Shown piece by piece: positions 51,966-60,405 of a stretch of 64,000 nt of DNA. Position 1 is the first letter of the stretch. Each line of letters begins with the position of its first letter. Under the pieces are notes generated by a model. That model worked only from the letters and a program-made list of their open reading frames with translations. It was not told the origin of the DNA and did no database searches. The position numbers and the translations under genes were made by a program. The stretch comes from Streptomyces sp. BK340 (GTDB taxonomy: Bacteria; Actinomycetota; Actinomycetes; Streptomycetales; Streptomycetaceae). The stretch covers positions 44,925 through 108,924 of the forward strand of contig NZ_VISR01000011.1 in assembly GCF_007827595.1 (NCBI RefSeq), read 5' to 3'.

Positions 51966-53039
51966 ATGCACAACGTTCCGCCCAGGGTTGTAAGGATCGC
52001 ACTAGTCGGTTTCGGCTCGGTAGGGAAAGCCCTAGCTGCCATCATTCGTGACGAGGGAGATCGCATCCGAAACGAGTGTGGTGTCGACATAGTCATCACC
52101 GGCATTGCCACTCGACGATTCGGGAGCCGGTCCTCGGACGACGGTATCGATCCCACCGACCTACTCGATCGCGCACACCGGGGAGCCGATCAGGGGCCTC
52201 CTGGGATGTCGGCTGCACGCTTTGCCGGTACATGTCCCGCGGATTTGATCGTGGAAACTCTTCCCCTGGAGCCCTGGACAGGAGAATCAGCCACCGAAGT
52301 AATCCGTGCTTCATTGCAGGCGGGGCGCGACGTCGTAAGCGCCAACAAGGGACCTGTCGCCCATGCCCTGGACGACCTGCGGTCGCTGGCCGTACGGCAC
52401 GGTGTCAGTTACCGCTTCGAGTCTGCCGTTGCCGACGGCCTCCCGGTGTTCAATCTCATCGAGCACACATTGCCGGCGGCGGGCATCACCGAGATCAGTG
52501 GGTTGTTCAACTCCACTTCCAATGTCGTGCTGGACGCCCTGGCCGAGGGGGTGTCCCTCTCTGATGCAATTGCGCAAGCAGTATCTGAGGGAATTGCCGA
52601 AACCGACCCATCCTTTGACCTCGACGGCCTGGATGCTGCCGTCAAACTTTCCGCTTTGTGTGCGGCGGTCTGGGGCAGGCGACTGCCACTCGAAAACGTG
52701 GAGGTCGAACCGGTAGATGAGTCCGTGCGCGCCCGTGCGGTCGCTGCGCGGGAGTCGGGCGGAAGGCTGGTGAGCATGGGCACCATCAGTCTGGTCGATG
52801 GGGCTCCGGCCAATGCGCGGGTGCGCTTGGCGGACATCAAGCCGGAGAACATGTTCTACCCATTGCGGGGTGCGAGTCTCGGACTGTGCATAAAGTCGGA
52901 GCTGCTGTGTCCAGTTTCCGTGATGTCTCACCGGCCGACTGTGAAGGACACTGCATACGGGCTCCTCTCGGACATTTTGTCCATGGCGCGCGGCTCCTAT
53001 CCGACACGAGGTACAAGGCTCGCGTACGACGCCGGTTGA
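51966..53039 (+). CDS. Homoserine dehydrogenase-like enzyme without ACT domain
   Basis: ATG 51966 follows AAAGG; 357 residues. The N-terminal IALVGFGSVGKALAAII binds NAD(P). GRDVVSANKGPVAHALDDL carries the catalytic-type Lys, and FESAVADGLPVFNLIEHTLPAAGITEISGLFNSTSNVVLDAL then IAETDPSFDLDGLDAAVKLSALC are the dimerisation and catalytic segments. It ends without the C-terminal ACT regulatory domain seen in the housekeeping actinobacterial enzyme, and the ANKGPVA form resembles short archaeal-type enzymes. It should escape threonine feedback. It follows the class V enzyme after a 234-bp gap and shares its lower GC content, suggesting a specialised, acquired pathway. Confidence 0.92.
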   Translation: MHNVPPRVVRIALVGFGSVGKALAAIIRDEGDRIRNECGVDIVITGIATRRFGSRSSDDGIDPTDLLDRAHRGADQGPPGMSAARFAGTCPADLIVETLPLEPWTGESATEVIRASLQAGRDVVSANKGPVAHALDDLRSLAVRHGVSYRFESAVADGLPVFNLIEHTLPAAGITEISGLFNSTSNVVLDALAEGVSLSDAIAQAVSEGIAETDPSFDLDGLDAAVKLSALCAAVWGRRLPLENVEVEPVDESVRARAVAARESGGRLVSMGTISLVDGAPANARVRLADIKPENMFYPLRGASLGLCIKSELLCPVSVMSHRPTVKDTAYGLLSDILSMARGSYPTRGTRLAYDAG

Positions 53040-53186
53040 CGCCTCTGTCGGTGGCGGGTCGATTGAGCGGGAGGGCGGCGGCAGAGCCCGCAGCCGCACC
53101 CACTCGGGGGCCTCATCAGTGGCGCTGATGCACGGATCAGGAATCACCGTTGGAACTTCACACTGCTCCTGAGTCAGCATGAACGC

Positions 53187-53489
53187 ATGGCTTCATTTCG
53201 CGTCATTTCGGTTGATTCAGAGGCCGGCCTGGCCTCGGGCCGCACTACGGCTCCGGTCCCCGCAGCACGCACCGGAGGGCGCGAGCCCCACGCCCCCTCC
53301 CATGACTTCACTGGTGGATGCCAGACCTGCCAGGGCTGGCAGGAAGTCATCGAGCTGCCCCACGGGCTGGTGGGTGGATCCGGTGGACCCAGCGGCAAGC
53401 CTTGCCCGCGCTGCAGGCCGCAGAGCCACTCAAGTGGATGGCGGATTCCGCGGCCGTCGCCAGGTCCGGTGTACTCGGCCGTGGTCTGA
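53187..53489 (+). CDS. Possible small zinc-ribbon-like protein (100 aa)
   Basis: An open frame with two CxxC pairs (GGCQTCQGWQEVIELPHG and GKPCPRCR) that could bind zinc, as in DnaJ-type or plasmid-borne small zinc-ribbon proteins. There is no good ribosome site before ATG 53187, so the reading is uncertain. The surrounding region, 53040-53750, otherwise holds only the tandem repeat at 53612-53645. Confidence 0.3.
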   Translation: MASFRVISVDSEAGLASGRTTAPVPAARTGGREPHAPSHDFTGGCQTCQGWQEVIELPHGLVGGSGGPSGKPCPRCRPQSHSSGWRIPRPSPGPVYSAVV

Positions 53490-53611
53490 AGTTCATAACC
53501 CCCACTGAGTGTCACCCTGAACGCTGCCGCTACCCGGATGCTCAGGCGAGCCCCTACGCCGTCTCCCCCTTACTGTTGAGAGTGGGGGGTGATTGGCACA
53601 GACAGTCGTGC

Positions 53612-53645
53612 GGCCCGTGGACTTCCCATATGGCCCGTGGACTTC
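53612..53645 (+). repeat. Tandem operator-like repeat, 20-bp period
   Basis: GGCCCGTGGACTTC occurs at 53612-53625 and again, identical, at 53632-53645; both are followed by CAT-rich bases and ATGG. The 20-bp period is about two helical turns. The site lies 106 bp before the start of the amino-acid-binding lipoprotein gene. Confidence 0.6.
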
Positions 53646-53750
53646 TCAAATATGGTCAGTCCTCGATCTGGGCGATGCCCGATTATGAATGGTGGCCGCC
53701 TCGCTCCCCTCTTTGACAGCTGGAATGGCTGCTTCCCCTCGGAGGTAAGG

Positions 53751-54632
53751 ATGCGTCCCGCAGCATCGATCACCGCACTTGCCACCGGCTTGGCACTCTT
53801 CGCCATGGCAGCCTGCAGCAGTCCGTCCAGCCAGGCAGACCAGGGCGGCAACGCATACGGCGACTGTCTGGTTTCCGGGAAACGGGCTGAGTTCAAGCTG
53901 ACGCCAGAAGCGGCCGACACTCTGACAGTCGAGGCGAGTCTCCCTGCTCCGGGCTGGTGGAACGGAAGTACACCGAATTCCGTGAAGGACGGATTCGAGT
54001 ATTGCATGGCGGCCAATATCGCCTACCGTGCCGGGCTCGGCCGTGTGAAGGTGAAGAGCGTTCCCTTCGCATCGCTCGCGGAGGGTAAGACGAAGAATTT
54101 TGACCTCGCCCTGTCCGAGATCACGATAACGGATAAGCGTAAGGAAATAGCCGACTTCTCTCCTCCGTACCTCTACGCCGAACAAGGAGTGGGAGTGAAG
54201 AAGGGTGCGAAGATCGACTCGACAAGCATCCATAATGCCCGCATAGGTGTTGCTCTGGGTACGACCGGCGCCAGGTTCGTCATGGATCGGCTGAAGCCGG
54301 CCAAGCCGGTCAAGGTGTTCCAGAGCGCCCCGGACATGATCGCAGGGCTCGCGAACGGCGAGGTGGACGCTGTCGTGCACGACAGCACGATTCTGCTGGC
54401 CTTCGCCAGACAGCCGAAGGCAGACCTTCAGGTGGTCGGCCAGTACAGGACCGACGAACCCTACGGGGCGCTTTACCCGAAGGGGTCGCCGAACAAGGCG
54501 ACTCTCGATCGAATCATCAAGCAGATGATCGACGATGGGACACTCACCAAGTTCTCCGCGGTCTATCTCGGCGCGGCCTACGGCATCGACCCCACCAAGC
54601 TACCGTACTTCACTGTGGGTAACCCCTCTTGA
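53751..54632 (+). CDS. Amino acid ABC transporter substrate-binding lipoprotein (SBP family 3)
   Basis: ATG 53751 is five bases after GGAGG; 293 residues. The signal peptide ends in lipobox M19-A-A-C22, so the protein is membrane-tethered outside the cell. FDLALSEITITDKRKEIADFSPPYLYAEQGVGVKK, IGVALGTTGARFVMDRL and GEVDAVVHDSTILLAFA are typical of family 3 binding proteins for polar amino acids. No permease or ATPase gene is adjacent, so it is an orphan component. It follows the homoserine-dehydrogenase-like gene after a 711-bp gap and converges on the phosphatase gene (40-bp gap). A tandem repeat lies upstream. Confidence 0.93.
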   Translation: MRPAASITALATGLALFAMAACSSPSSQADQGGNAYGDCLVSGKRAEFKLTPEAADTLTVEASLPAPGWWNGSTPNSVKDGFEYCMAANIAYRAGLGRVKVKSVPFASLAEGKTKNFDLALSEITITDKRKEIADFSPPYLYAEQGVGVKKGAKIDSTSIHNARIGVALGTTGARFVMDRLKPAKPVKVFQSAPDMIAGLANGEVDAVVHDSTILLAFARQPKADLQVVGQYRTDEPYGALYPKGSPNKATLDRIIKQMIDDGTLTKFSAVYLGAAYGIDPTKLPYFTVGNPS

Positions 54633-54672
54633 CACCGCGCCAACGCCCCCCTGTGACCGTATGACGCCGCCC

Positions 54673-57477
54673 TCAGAGCCCCGAGTCGGTCCACAGATCC
54701 AGCAGAGCATCCGCATCCGTGGCTGATTCGGCCGCTTCGTCACCAACCACCTGTTCCGTCCATATGATCTTGCCGCGGTCGAGGTAGCGGGTCCCCCAGC
54801 GCTGGGAGAACTGGGCCACCAGGAACAGGCCACGGCCACCCTCGTCTGTGGTGGCTGCGCGGCGCATGTGCGGGGAGGTGCTGCTGCCGTCTGAGACCTC
54901 GCAGATCAAGGTGTTCCCGTCGCGCAGCACCCGGGTCCGGATGGGGTCTATGCCGTAGCGGATGGCGTTGGTGACCAGTTCACTGATGATCAACTCGGTG
55001 GTGTAGACGGCCTGGTGCAAGCCCCAGGCCTCGAGTTGGCTGGTGACCTCGGCTCGGATACGGGAGACAGCTGCGATGTCATTGGGAACGTCCCAGTCGG
55101 CGACTTGGTCCGGGGCGAGCAGGCGGGTGCGGGCGACGAGCAGGGCGACGTCGTCGCTGGGCCGGGCGGACAGCATCGCATCGAGTACTGTCTGGCAGGT
55201 TCCTTCAGGGCTCCCGTCCGATTTCGCCAGGGCGTCGCGCAGCATTTCGAGTCCGCTGTCGATGTCGCGGCCCCGCTCCTCGACAAGGCCATCCGTGTAG
55301 AGGACCAACTGGCTGCCCTCTGGCAGGTGCAGTTCGGTCATCTCGACCGGCAGGCCGCTGCCTATGCCCAGTGGGGGGGCAACGGGTACATCGGGAAAGG
55401 TGACTTTGCCGTCTGGCCCCACCAGGGCGGGTCCGGGGTGGCCTGCCCTGGCCAGACAACAGCGCCCGGAGACCGGATCGTAGACGGCGTATAGGCAGGT
55501 GGCGCCAGTGATGCCGGCGTTCTTGCCTTCAGCGGCCGCTTCCTGGTCGATTCGCTCGGCCAGCTCATCGAGGTGCACGAGGAGCTCGTCGGGGGGCAGA
55601 TCCAGGGCGGAGAAGTTGTGCACTGCCGTGCGCAGTCGGCCCATGGTGACGGCGGCGTGCAGGCCGTGGCCGACGACATCGCCGACGACGAGAGCTACCC
55701 GGGCGCCGGGCAGCGGAATCACGTCGAACCAGTCGCCGCCCACCCCGGCCCGAGCTGGCAGATAGCGGTGCCCCACATCCAGGGCGGAGTGCTCGGGCAG
55801 CAGGCCGGGCAGCAGGCTGCGTTGGAGGGTGACAGCTGTAGTGTGCTCCCGGGTGTAGCGGCGGGCGTTGTCGATACACACGGCCGCGCGGGCGGCCAGT
55901 TCCTCGGCGCAGGGCAGGTCGTCCTCCTCGAAGGGCTCGCGGTCAGAGCGCCAGAAGTCGGCTACCCCGAGCAAGACGCCACGGGCATGCAGCGGCACGG
56001 AGATCAGGGAGTGGATGCCGTAGTCGATGACTCTTTGGGTCCGTTCAGGGTCCTGGGCGCGCCAGCCGTCGGAGGCGGCTAGATCGGCCTCGAGAACGGC
56101 GCGTTGAGTGGTGACGCTGGTGGCCACAGGACTCGTGGGGACCAGGCGGATGAGCCGCCCCACCGGATAGAACGGCGGGTCTTCGCGTATGCCGACGGCG
56201 GCGACCCGACGTACTTCGGTACTTGCCTCCGTCGGTTCCCCACCATGCAGTACAGGGTCCAGCAGTTCGACGGTGGCAAAATCGGCGAACATAGGGACCG
56301 CGACTTCGGCCAGTTCTTCGGCCGTGAGCACCACGTCGAGGGTCGTTCCGATCCGCAGCGCGGCCTCGTAGTTCAGCTGCAGACGCTGGCGTGCCTCTTC
56401 AGCCTTTCCGGTGAGCTCGCTCAGCTCCGTGGTGTCGCGCAGGGTGGCCACGGTGCCTGGCGGTCCTTCTTTGGGATCGACAGGCCGCAGATTGACGGCC
56501 AGCAGACGGTCCCCGGCCAGGCAGACTTCGTCGTTGGCTGTGCGCCCCGATACCAGAAGGTCGGCGATGTCGGGAGCCAGGCCGAGTTCTGTGACATGGT
56601 GCCGCTCGGCTTCCGGTGGCAGGTCCAGCAGCCTGCGTGCCTCGTCATTGGCCAGCAGCAGCCGCCGGTCATCGCCGACGATGAGCACGCCTTCCCGCAC
56701 TGCGTGCAGCACCGCATCATGGTGCTCGTACATGCGGGTCATCTCCGCCGGCGCAAGACCGCGAGTCTGTCGCCGCAGACGGGAACTGACGAACGTCGCG
56801 CCACCCGCAGCCAGCAATAGCGCGGCGCCCGCGACGGCGATGAGTATCGGCAGCTGATGCTGGGCCGCGCTGCTCACTCGGTTGACCGTGACGCCCACGG
56901 TTATCAAACCGACCGGTGAGCCCTTGGTGTCGAAGACGGCGACCGTTGAGTCAACGGCCCGGCCCAGGCTGCTGTCGAAGGTTTTCTGAACCGGGACGCC
57001 GGTGAGTGCTTGGCCGTAGCCAGTGGTGACGTGCTGCCCGATCATGCTGGGGTCAGGATGGGTCCAGCGGAAGCCGTAGGGGCTCAGGGCGACGATGTAG
57101 TCGACATGAGCCAGTTTCCGTGCTGCTTCTGTGCGGGGTTGCAGTACTGCGCTGGGGTCGGAGCTCTTCATCGCGGCCGCGATGCCTGGAGAGTTGGCAA
57201 AGGCTTGGGCAACCGCGAGTGACCGATCGGCGGCACTTTCCGTGGTGAGGCGCCGGTCTTGCAACAGCAGCGTCACCACGGTCACGGCCACGAGCAGCAC
57301 AACGAGCGCAAGTTGGAACAGGAAGACCTGACCGGCGACGCTCCGCGCACTGACCAGGCTGCGCAGGTGGCGTCCCAGCGATCGGCGCGGGACGGACCCG
57401 GACTGCTCTGTTTCCTGCCCTGGAGTCTCGTCAGGCCGCTCCGGCTCGTCGGATCGTCCCGAAATCTCCATAACCAC
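54673..57477 (-). CDS. SpoIIE-type sensor phosphatase with Cache, PAS, GAF, PP2C and HATPase domains
   Basis: GTG 57477 lies nine bases after GGGGG; ATG 57471 is an alternative. About 934 residues. TM1 (about 50-73), an extracytoplasmic single-Cache-like sensor (SYGFRW-type YGFRWTHPDPSMIGQHV, as in CitA/DcuS), TM2 (about 212-232), PAS (about 250-360), GAF (about 370-550), a PP2C-type phosphatase (GDWFDVIPLPGARVALVVGDVVGHG, SDDVALLVAR) and a C-terminal HATPase anti-sigma-kinase-like domain (ELVTNAIRYGIDPIRTRV, GGRGLFLV). Such proteins dephosphorylate anti-anti-sigma factors and bind sigma-control partners, linking an outside ligand to stress-sigma activity. It follows a binding lipoprotein and the conservon on the same strand. 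Confidence 0.93.
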   Translation of the reverse strand: MVMEISGRSDEPERPDETPGQETEQSGSVPRRSLGRHLRSLVSARSVAGQVFLFQLALVVLLVAVTVVTLLLQDRRLTTESAADRSLAVAQAFANSPGIAAAMKSSDPSAVLQPRTEAARKLAHVDYIVALSPYGFRWTHPDPSMIGQHVTTGYGQALTGVPVQKTFDSSLGRAVDSTVAVFDTKGSPVGLITVGVTVNRVSSAAQHQLPILIAVAGAALLLAAGGATFVSSRLRRQTRGLAPAEMTRMYEHHDAVLHAVREGVLIVGDDRRLLLANDEARRLLDLPPEAERHHVTELGLAPDIADLLVSGRTANDEVCLAGDRLLAVNLRPVDPKEGPPGTVATLRDTTELSELTGKAEEARQRLQLNYEAALRIGTTLDVVLTAEELAEVAVPMFADFATVELLDPVLHGGEPTEASTEVRRVAAVGIREDPPFYPVGRLIRLVPTSPVATSVTTQRAVLEADLAASDGWRAQDPERTQRVIDYGIHSLISVPLHARGVLLGVADFWRSDREPFEEDDLPCAEELAARAAVCIDNARRYTREHTTAVTLQRSLLPGLLPEHSALDVGHRYLPARAGVGGDWFDVIPLPGARVALVVGDVVGHGLHAAVTMGRLRTAVHNFSALDLPPDELLVHLDELAERIDQEAAAEGKNAGITGATCLYAVYDPVSGRCCLARAGHPGPALVGPDGKVTFPDVPVAPPLGIGSGLPVEMTELHLPEGSQLVLYTDGLVEERGRDIDSGLEMLRDALAKSDGSPEGTCQTVLDAMLSARPSDDVALLVARTRLLAPDQVADWDVPNDIAAVSRIRAEVTSQLEAWGLHQAVYTTELIISELVTNAIRYGIDPIRTRVLRDGNTLICEVSDGSSTSPHMRRAATTDEGGRGLFLVAQFSQRWGTRYLDRGKIIWTEQVVGDEAAESATDADALLDLWTDSGL

Positions 57478-57666
57478 AGTATTGATCCCCCGGCCTGCTG
57501 CCGCGCGGGTGCAGACCAAGACCATTTATGGTGCTCATCTAGCCCGGCCCCGCAACCCGGAACGCGCGGGTGCGGAGGGCCGTGCCGTGTGAAGGCCGTG
57601 CCTATTCCACTCCACCTACATGGTTACTTTTGGTGACTATTGCTTACGCAGGGCTCCCTCCGGAGC

Positions 57667-58941
57667 TCAGTTCACATAGGAGCCCGTCCTCAGGGGCGTC
57701 CACTTGCCCTCCCGTACCACGTAGACGGTCAGCTGCTTGTCGGTTGAGTCGCCGTAGCGGTCGAATGACACCGGGCCTGTCACACCGGAGAACGTGACCG
57801 ACTGCATGGCATCGGTGACCGCTAGACGCGGGTTGGAGGGAAGTCGGCCGGAATTGTTGGCGACAGCACCCTTCACTCCCTGGACGATGGCCCAGGCACT
57901 GTCATACGCGTACGCGCCGTACGTACCGGGTGGCGTCTTGTAGGCGGCGATCTTATAGCTGCTGACGAAGAACCGAGCCGAGCTGAGAATATCGGTCGGT
58001 ACACCGACCGACGTCGCGTAGTCGCCCTCAGCCGCTTTACCCGCCTCTTTGATATACGCGGGGTCGTCAATCGCGTCGCCGCCCATCACCGGTATATCGG
58101 TCCGGGTGACTGTCTTCAGCAGCTTGCTGAGCATACTGCATTCAGGATAGAGGCCCCCGAAAAAGACGAGGTCGGGATTCGACGCCGCGATCTCCGCAGT
58201 AATAGCCCCAAGGTTCTGCTCCCCCGGGCTGATATTTTCCCTCCCGGCCACGGTGCCGCCCTGCCGGATGAACTCGGTGCTGAATGTTGCCGCCAGCCCC
58301 TTTCCGTAAGGCTCGTCGTCGGCGACCACGAAAACGCGCTTTTTACCGAGTCCCTCATAGGCGAACTGTGCGGCGAAGGGGCCCTGGCTGGCATCAGTGG
58401 TGACCGTCCTGAAATACGACGGGTATCGACGTACCTTCTCCCCGGAGAGCCAGTCGGGACCAAGCGTGAGAGTCGGGTTGGTGTTGGCCGGGGACACCAG
58501 GGTGAGGTGTGCGCGATCCAGAGTCTCCTGCATGAACAGCGCCACACCTGAGTTGAGTGGTCCCACCATGCCGATCACATCGGATGCGCCCACGGCGCGC
58601 TCGGCGTTGGCCTTCCCTCTGGAGGGCTCCCCGCCATCGTCCAGGGTAGTGGTCTTGAAGGTGATACCCGGCACTTCCTGGGTTCTGTTGGCCTGTCGGA
58701 CCGCGAGTTCCACCGAATTCGCGATTCCCTTGCCCATCGGGGCGAGCGGTCCAGTGAGCGGGGCGTCGACGGCGATGGTGACCGTACGGCTGTAGCTGGC
58801 GCCGGCGTTGTCGGCGCTGCACGCCGTGAGTACGAGCAGCAGTGCCGTCAGGACGGCGCCAAATGCCCACATCCTGCGGTGCTTCATGCGGTAGGGCATG
58901 TCATTCCAGTTGGGGCTCTCGACAGGTTGCTTCCCACTCAT
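57667..58941 (-). CDS. Branched-chain/urea-type ABC substrate-binding lipoprotein linked to the conservon
   Basis: ATG 58941 is seven bases after GGAGG and overlaps the cvnD stop as ATGA; 424 residues. The signal peptide ends in lipobox L38-T-A-C41. The periplasmic-binding fold of family Peripla_BP_6 is evident: VTIAVDAPLTGPLAPMGKGIANSVELAVRQAN, VIGMVGPLNSGVA, RVFVVADDEPYGKGLAATFS and DLVFFGGLYPECSMLSKLL. No permease or ATPase genes accompany it, so instead of transport it may present a ligand to the CvnA sensor or to the downstream phosphatase. Confidence 0.93.
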   Translation of the reverse strand: MSGKQPVESPNWNDMPYRMKHRRMWAFGAVLTALLLVLTACSADNAGASYSRTVTIAVDAPLTGPLAPMGKGIANSVELAVRQANRTQEVPGITFKTTTLDDGGEPSRGKANAERAVGASDVIGMVGPLNSGVALFMQETLDRAHLTLVSPANTNPTLTLGPDWLSGEKVRRYPSYFRTVTTDASQGPFAAQFAYEGLGKKRVFVVADDEPYGKGLAATFSTEFIRQGGTVAGRENISPGEQNLGAITAEIAASNPDLVFFGGLYPECSMLSKLLKTVTRTDIPVMGGDAIDDPAYIKEAGKAAEGDYATSVGVPTDILSSARFFVSSYKIAAYKTPPGTYGAYAYDSAWAIVQGVKGAVANNSGRLPSNPRLAVTDAMQSVTFSGVTGPVSFDRYGDSTDKQLTVYVVREGKWTPLRTGSYVN

Positions 58942-59549
58942 TGCGACGCCTCCGCAGCCTGAGCGCAGGCCAGTGCCCGGTCGAGTACAACGAGCAGCGC
59001 GTCGCGTACGGAAACCCGGCTGCGCGCGTCGAACTCCACTATGGGTACTGCTGGGTTCACGGAGAGCGCCCAACGGATCTCGTCCGTCGAGTAGCTCTCC
59101 TGACCGGGAAAGCAGTTCACGCCAATTGCGAAGGGAATCCCGGCGTTCTCGAAGTAGTCCACCGCGGGGAAGCAGTCCTCGATGCGGCGCGTGTCCACGA
59201 TCACGAGCGTGCCAAGGGCCCCGCGCACCAAATCGCCCCACATGAAGCCGAAGCGGTCCTGGCCGGGTGTACCGAACAGGTAGAGCTTCAGGCTGTCGTC
59301 AAGGGCGAGCGAGCCGAAGTCCATTGCCACGGTGGTCGTCTGCTTGTCCGGGGTGAGACTGTTGTCGTCGACCCCGGCTGCCACCGATGTCATGACGGCC
59401 TCGGTGGTGAGCGGCGGGACGTCGGAGATGCTTCCCACCGTGGTGGTCTTGCCGACACCGAATCCCCCCGCGATGATGATCTTCACCGGCAGAGGGGGGC
59501 GTCTCCCCGGCGGGCCGGAGTGGGATTCAGGAGATTGCGCGGAGACCAC
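58938..59549 (-). CDS. cvnD: CvnD, Ras/Roc-like small GTPase of the conservon
   Basis: GTG 59549 is seven bases after GGAGGG and overlaps the cvnC stop by 23 bases; 203 residues. The P-loop is G28-G-F-G-V-G-K-T35 within VKIIIAGGFGVGKTT; switch II reads LYLFGTPGQDRFGFMW; the guanine-specificity region is IPFAIGVNCFP. Conservon GTPases transmit a signal from the CvnA histidine-kinase-like sensor through the CvnB roadblock and CvnC proteins at the membrane. It is directly coupled to the binding-lipoprotein gene downstream. Confidence 0.95.
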   Translation of the reverse strand: MVSAQSPESHSGPPGRRPPLPVKIIIAGGFGVGKTTTVGSISDVPPLTTEAVMTSVAAGVDDNSLTPDKQTTTVAMDFGSLALDDSLKLYLFGTPGQDRFGFMWGDLVRGALGTLVIVDTRRIEDCFPAVDYFENAGIPFAIGVNCFPGQESYSTDEIRWALSVNPAVPIVEFDARSRVSVRDALLVVLDRALACAQAAEASQ

Positions 59550-59955
59550 GGATGACCCTCCGAAGGGTGTCGACGTCCTGGGAAGCATCAAACTCGGGAA
59601 GATAGGCGGTGACGCGGCCTTCGGCGTACAGGTCACCGACCAGGACACGGACAACGTTCAGATGGAGGCCAAGACGGGCGGAGATCTCAGCCACGGACAG
59701 GGGTTCACGACAGAGTTCGATGATGTCGCGACGTTCGAACGTCACGAACTCCCATCCGACCTGGGCGCGTTCGCTCGCCACCACCTGCGTCTCGATGGCG
59801 ATGGCCTTGCTCGCACTGTGTGTGCGACCGTGTGTGAGGAGGAACGGACGGGGGGCGAGGCCGAGCGGTACGGCCTCACCGAAGGCGGCGTCCCGATGAC
59901 CCGGAGTCCATGTGCCGGCCCCGTCTGAGGGCGGCTCGGGTGGGTAAGCCGTCAT
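59527..59955 (-). CDS. cvnC: CvnC, DUF742 protein of the conservon
   Basis: A 142-residue protein with the DUF742 fold. The N-terminal Pro-rich tail is followed by RPFLLTHGRTHSA, FERRDIIELCREPLSVAEISARLGLHLNVVRVLVGDLYAEGRV (a winged-helix-like helix-turn-helix) and a short C-terminal helix LRRVIRGLRAI. It starts at ATG 59955, overlapping the cvnB stop as ATGA, and overlaps cvnD by 23 bases. In conservon 9 of Streptomyces, CvnC interacts with the other Cvn proteins at the membrane. Confidence 0.95.
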   Translation of the reverse strand: MTAYPPEPPSDGAGTWTPGHRDAAFGEAVPLGLAPRPFLLTHGRTHSASKAIAIETQVVASERAQVGWEFVTFERRDIIELCREPLSVAEISARLGLHLNVVRVLVGDLYAEGRVTAYLPEFDASQDVDTLRRVIRGLRAIS

Positions 59956-60389
59956 GACTGGGCGTGGGTCTTGAGCTCATGGACGAGTGCCGGGGTCAGG
60001 GCGGAACCGGCCCGGTTGGCGAACAAGGCCATCTCGTAGGCGATCTGCCCGAGATTTGCCTCCTTGGATGCGACGACACCGAGGACCGATCCACACCCGA
60101 TGGCGGTGATCAGCAGGTATCCGCCGGCCATGTCAATGATGACCTTGTTGAGTGCGCCCAGCCGATAGGACCCGGCGACCCCGCCCGCGAGACTTGTCAT
60201 ACCCGCGACGATGGCGGAGAGGCGGTCGGCGTCCGCCCGCTCCCCCGCGATGTATGAGGCGATCATGAGCCCGTCGGCCGAAACGGCGATTGCGTCGCGA
60301 ACTCCGGCGGTGCCCTCGGCGAACCGGCTCAGCAGCCAGTTGAAGTTAGCGGCATCGGTACTCAGCCCAGAAGACGGATTCAGCTGCAT
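59952..60389 (-). CDS. cvnB: CvnB, roadblock/LC7 protein of the conservon
   Basis: ATG 60389 is six bases after AGGAAG (145 residues); an in-frame ATG 60404 just after the cvnA stop would add five residues. The roadblock/LC7 fold is clear: NWLLSRFAEGTAGVRDAIAVSADGLMIASY, RLSAIVAGMTSLAGGVAG and YLLITAIGCGSVLGVVASKEANLGQIAYEM. Such proteins act as GTPase-activating or scaffold partners of CvnD. It overlaps cvnC as ATGA. Confidence 0.95.
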   Translation of the reverse strand: MQLNPSSGLSTDAANFNWLLSRFAEGTAGVRDAIAVSADGLMIASYIAGERADADRLSAIVAGMTSLAGGVAGSYRLGALNKVIIDMAGGYLLITAIGCGSVLGVVASKEANLGQIAYEMALFANRAGSALTPALVHELKTHAQS

Positions 60390-60405
60390 TTCAGACTTCC
60401 TCATC

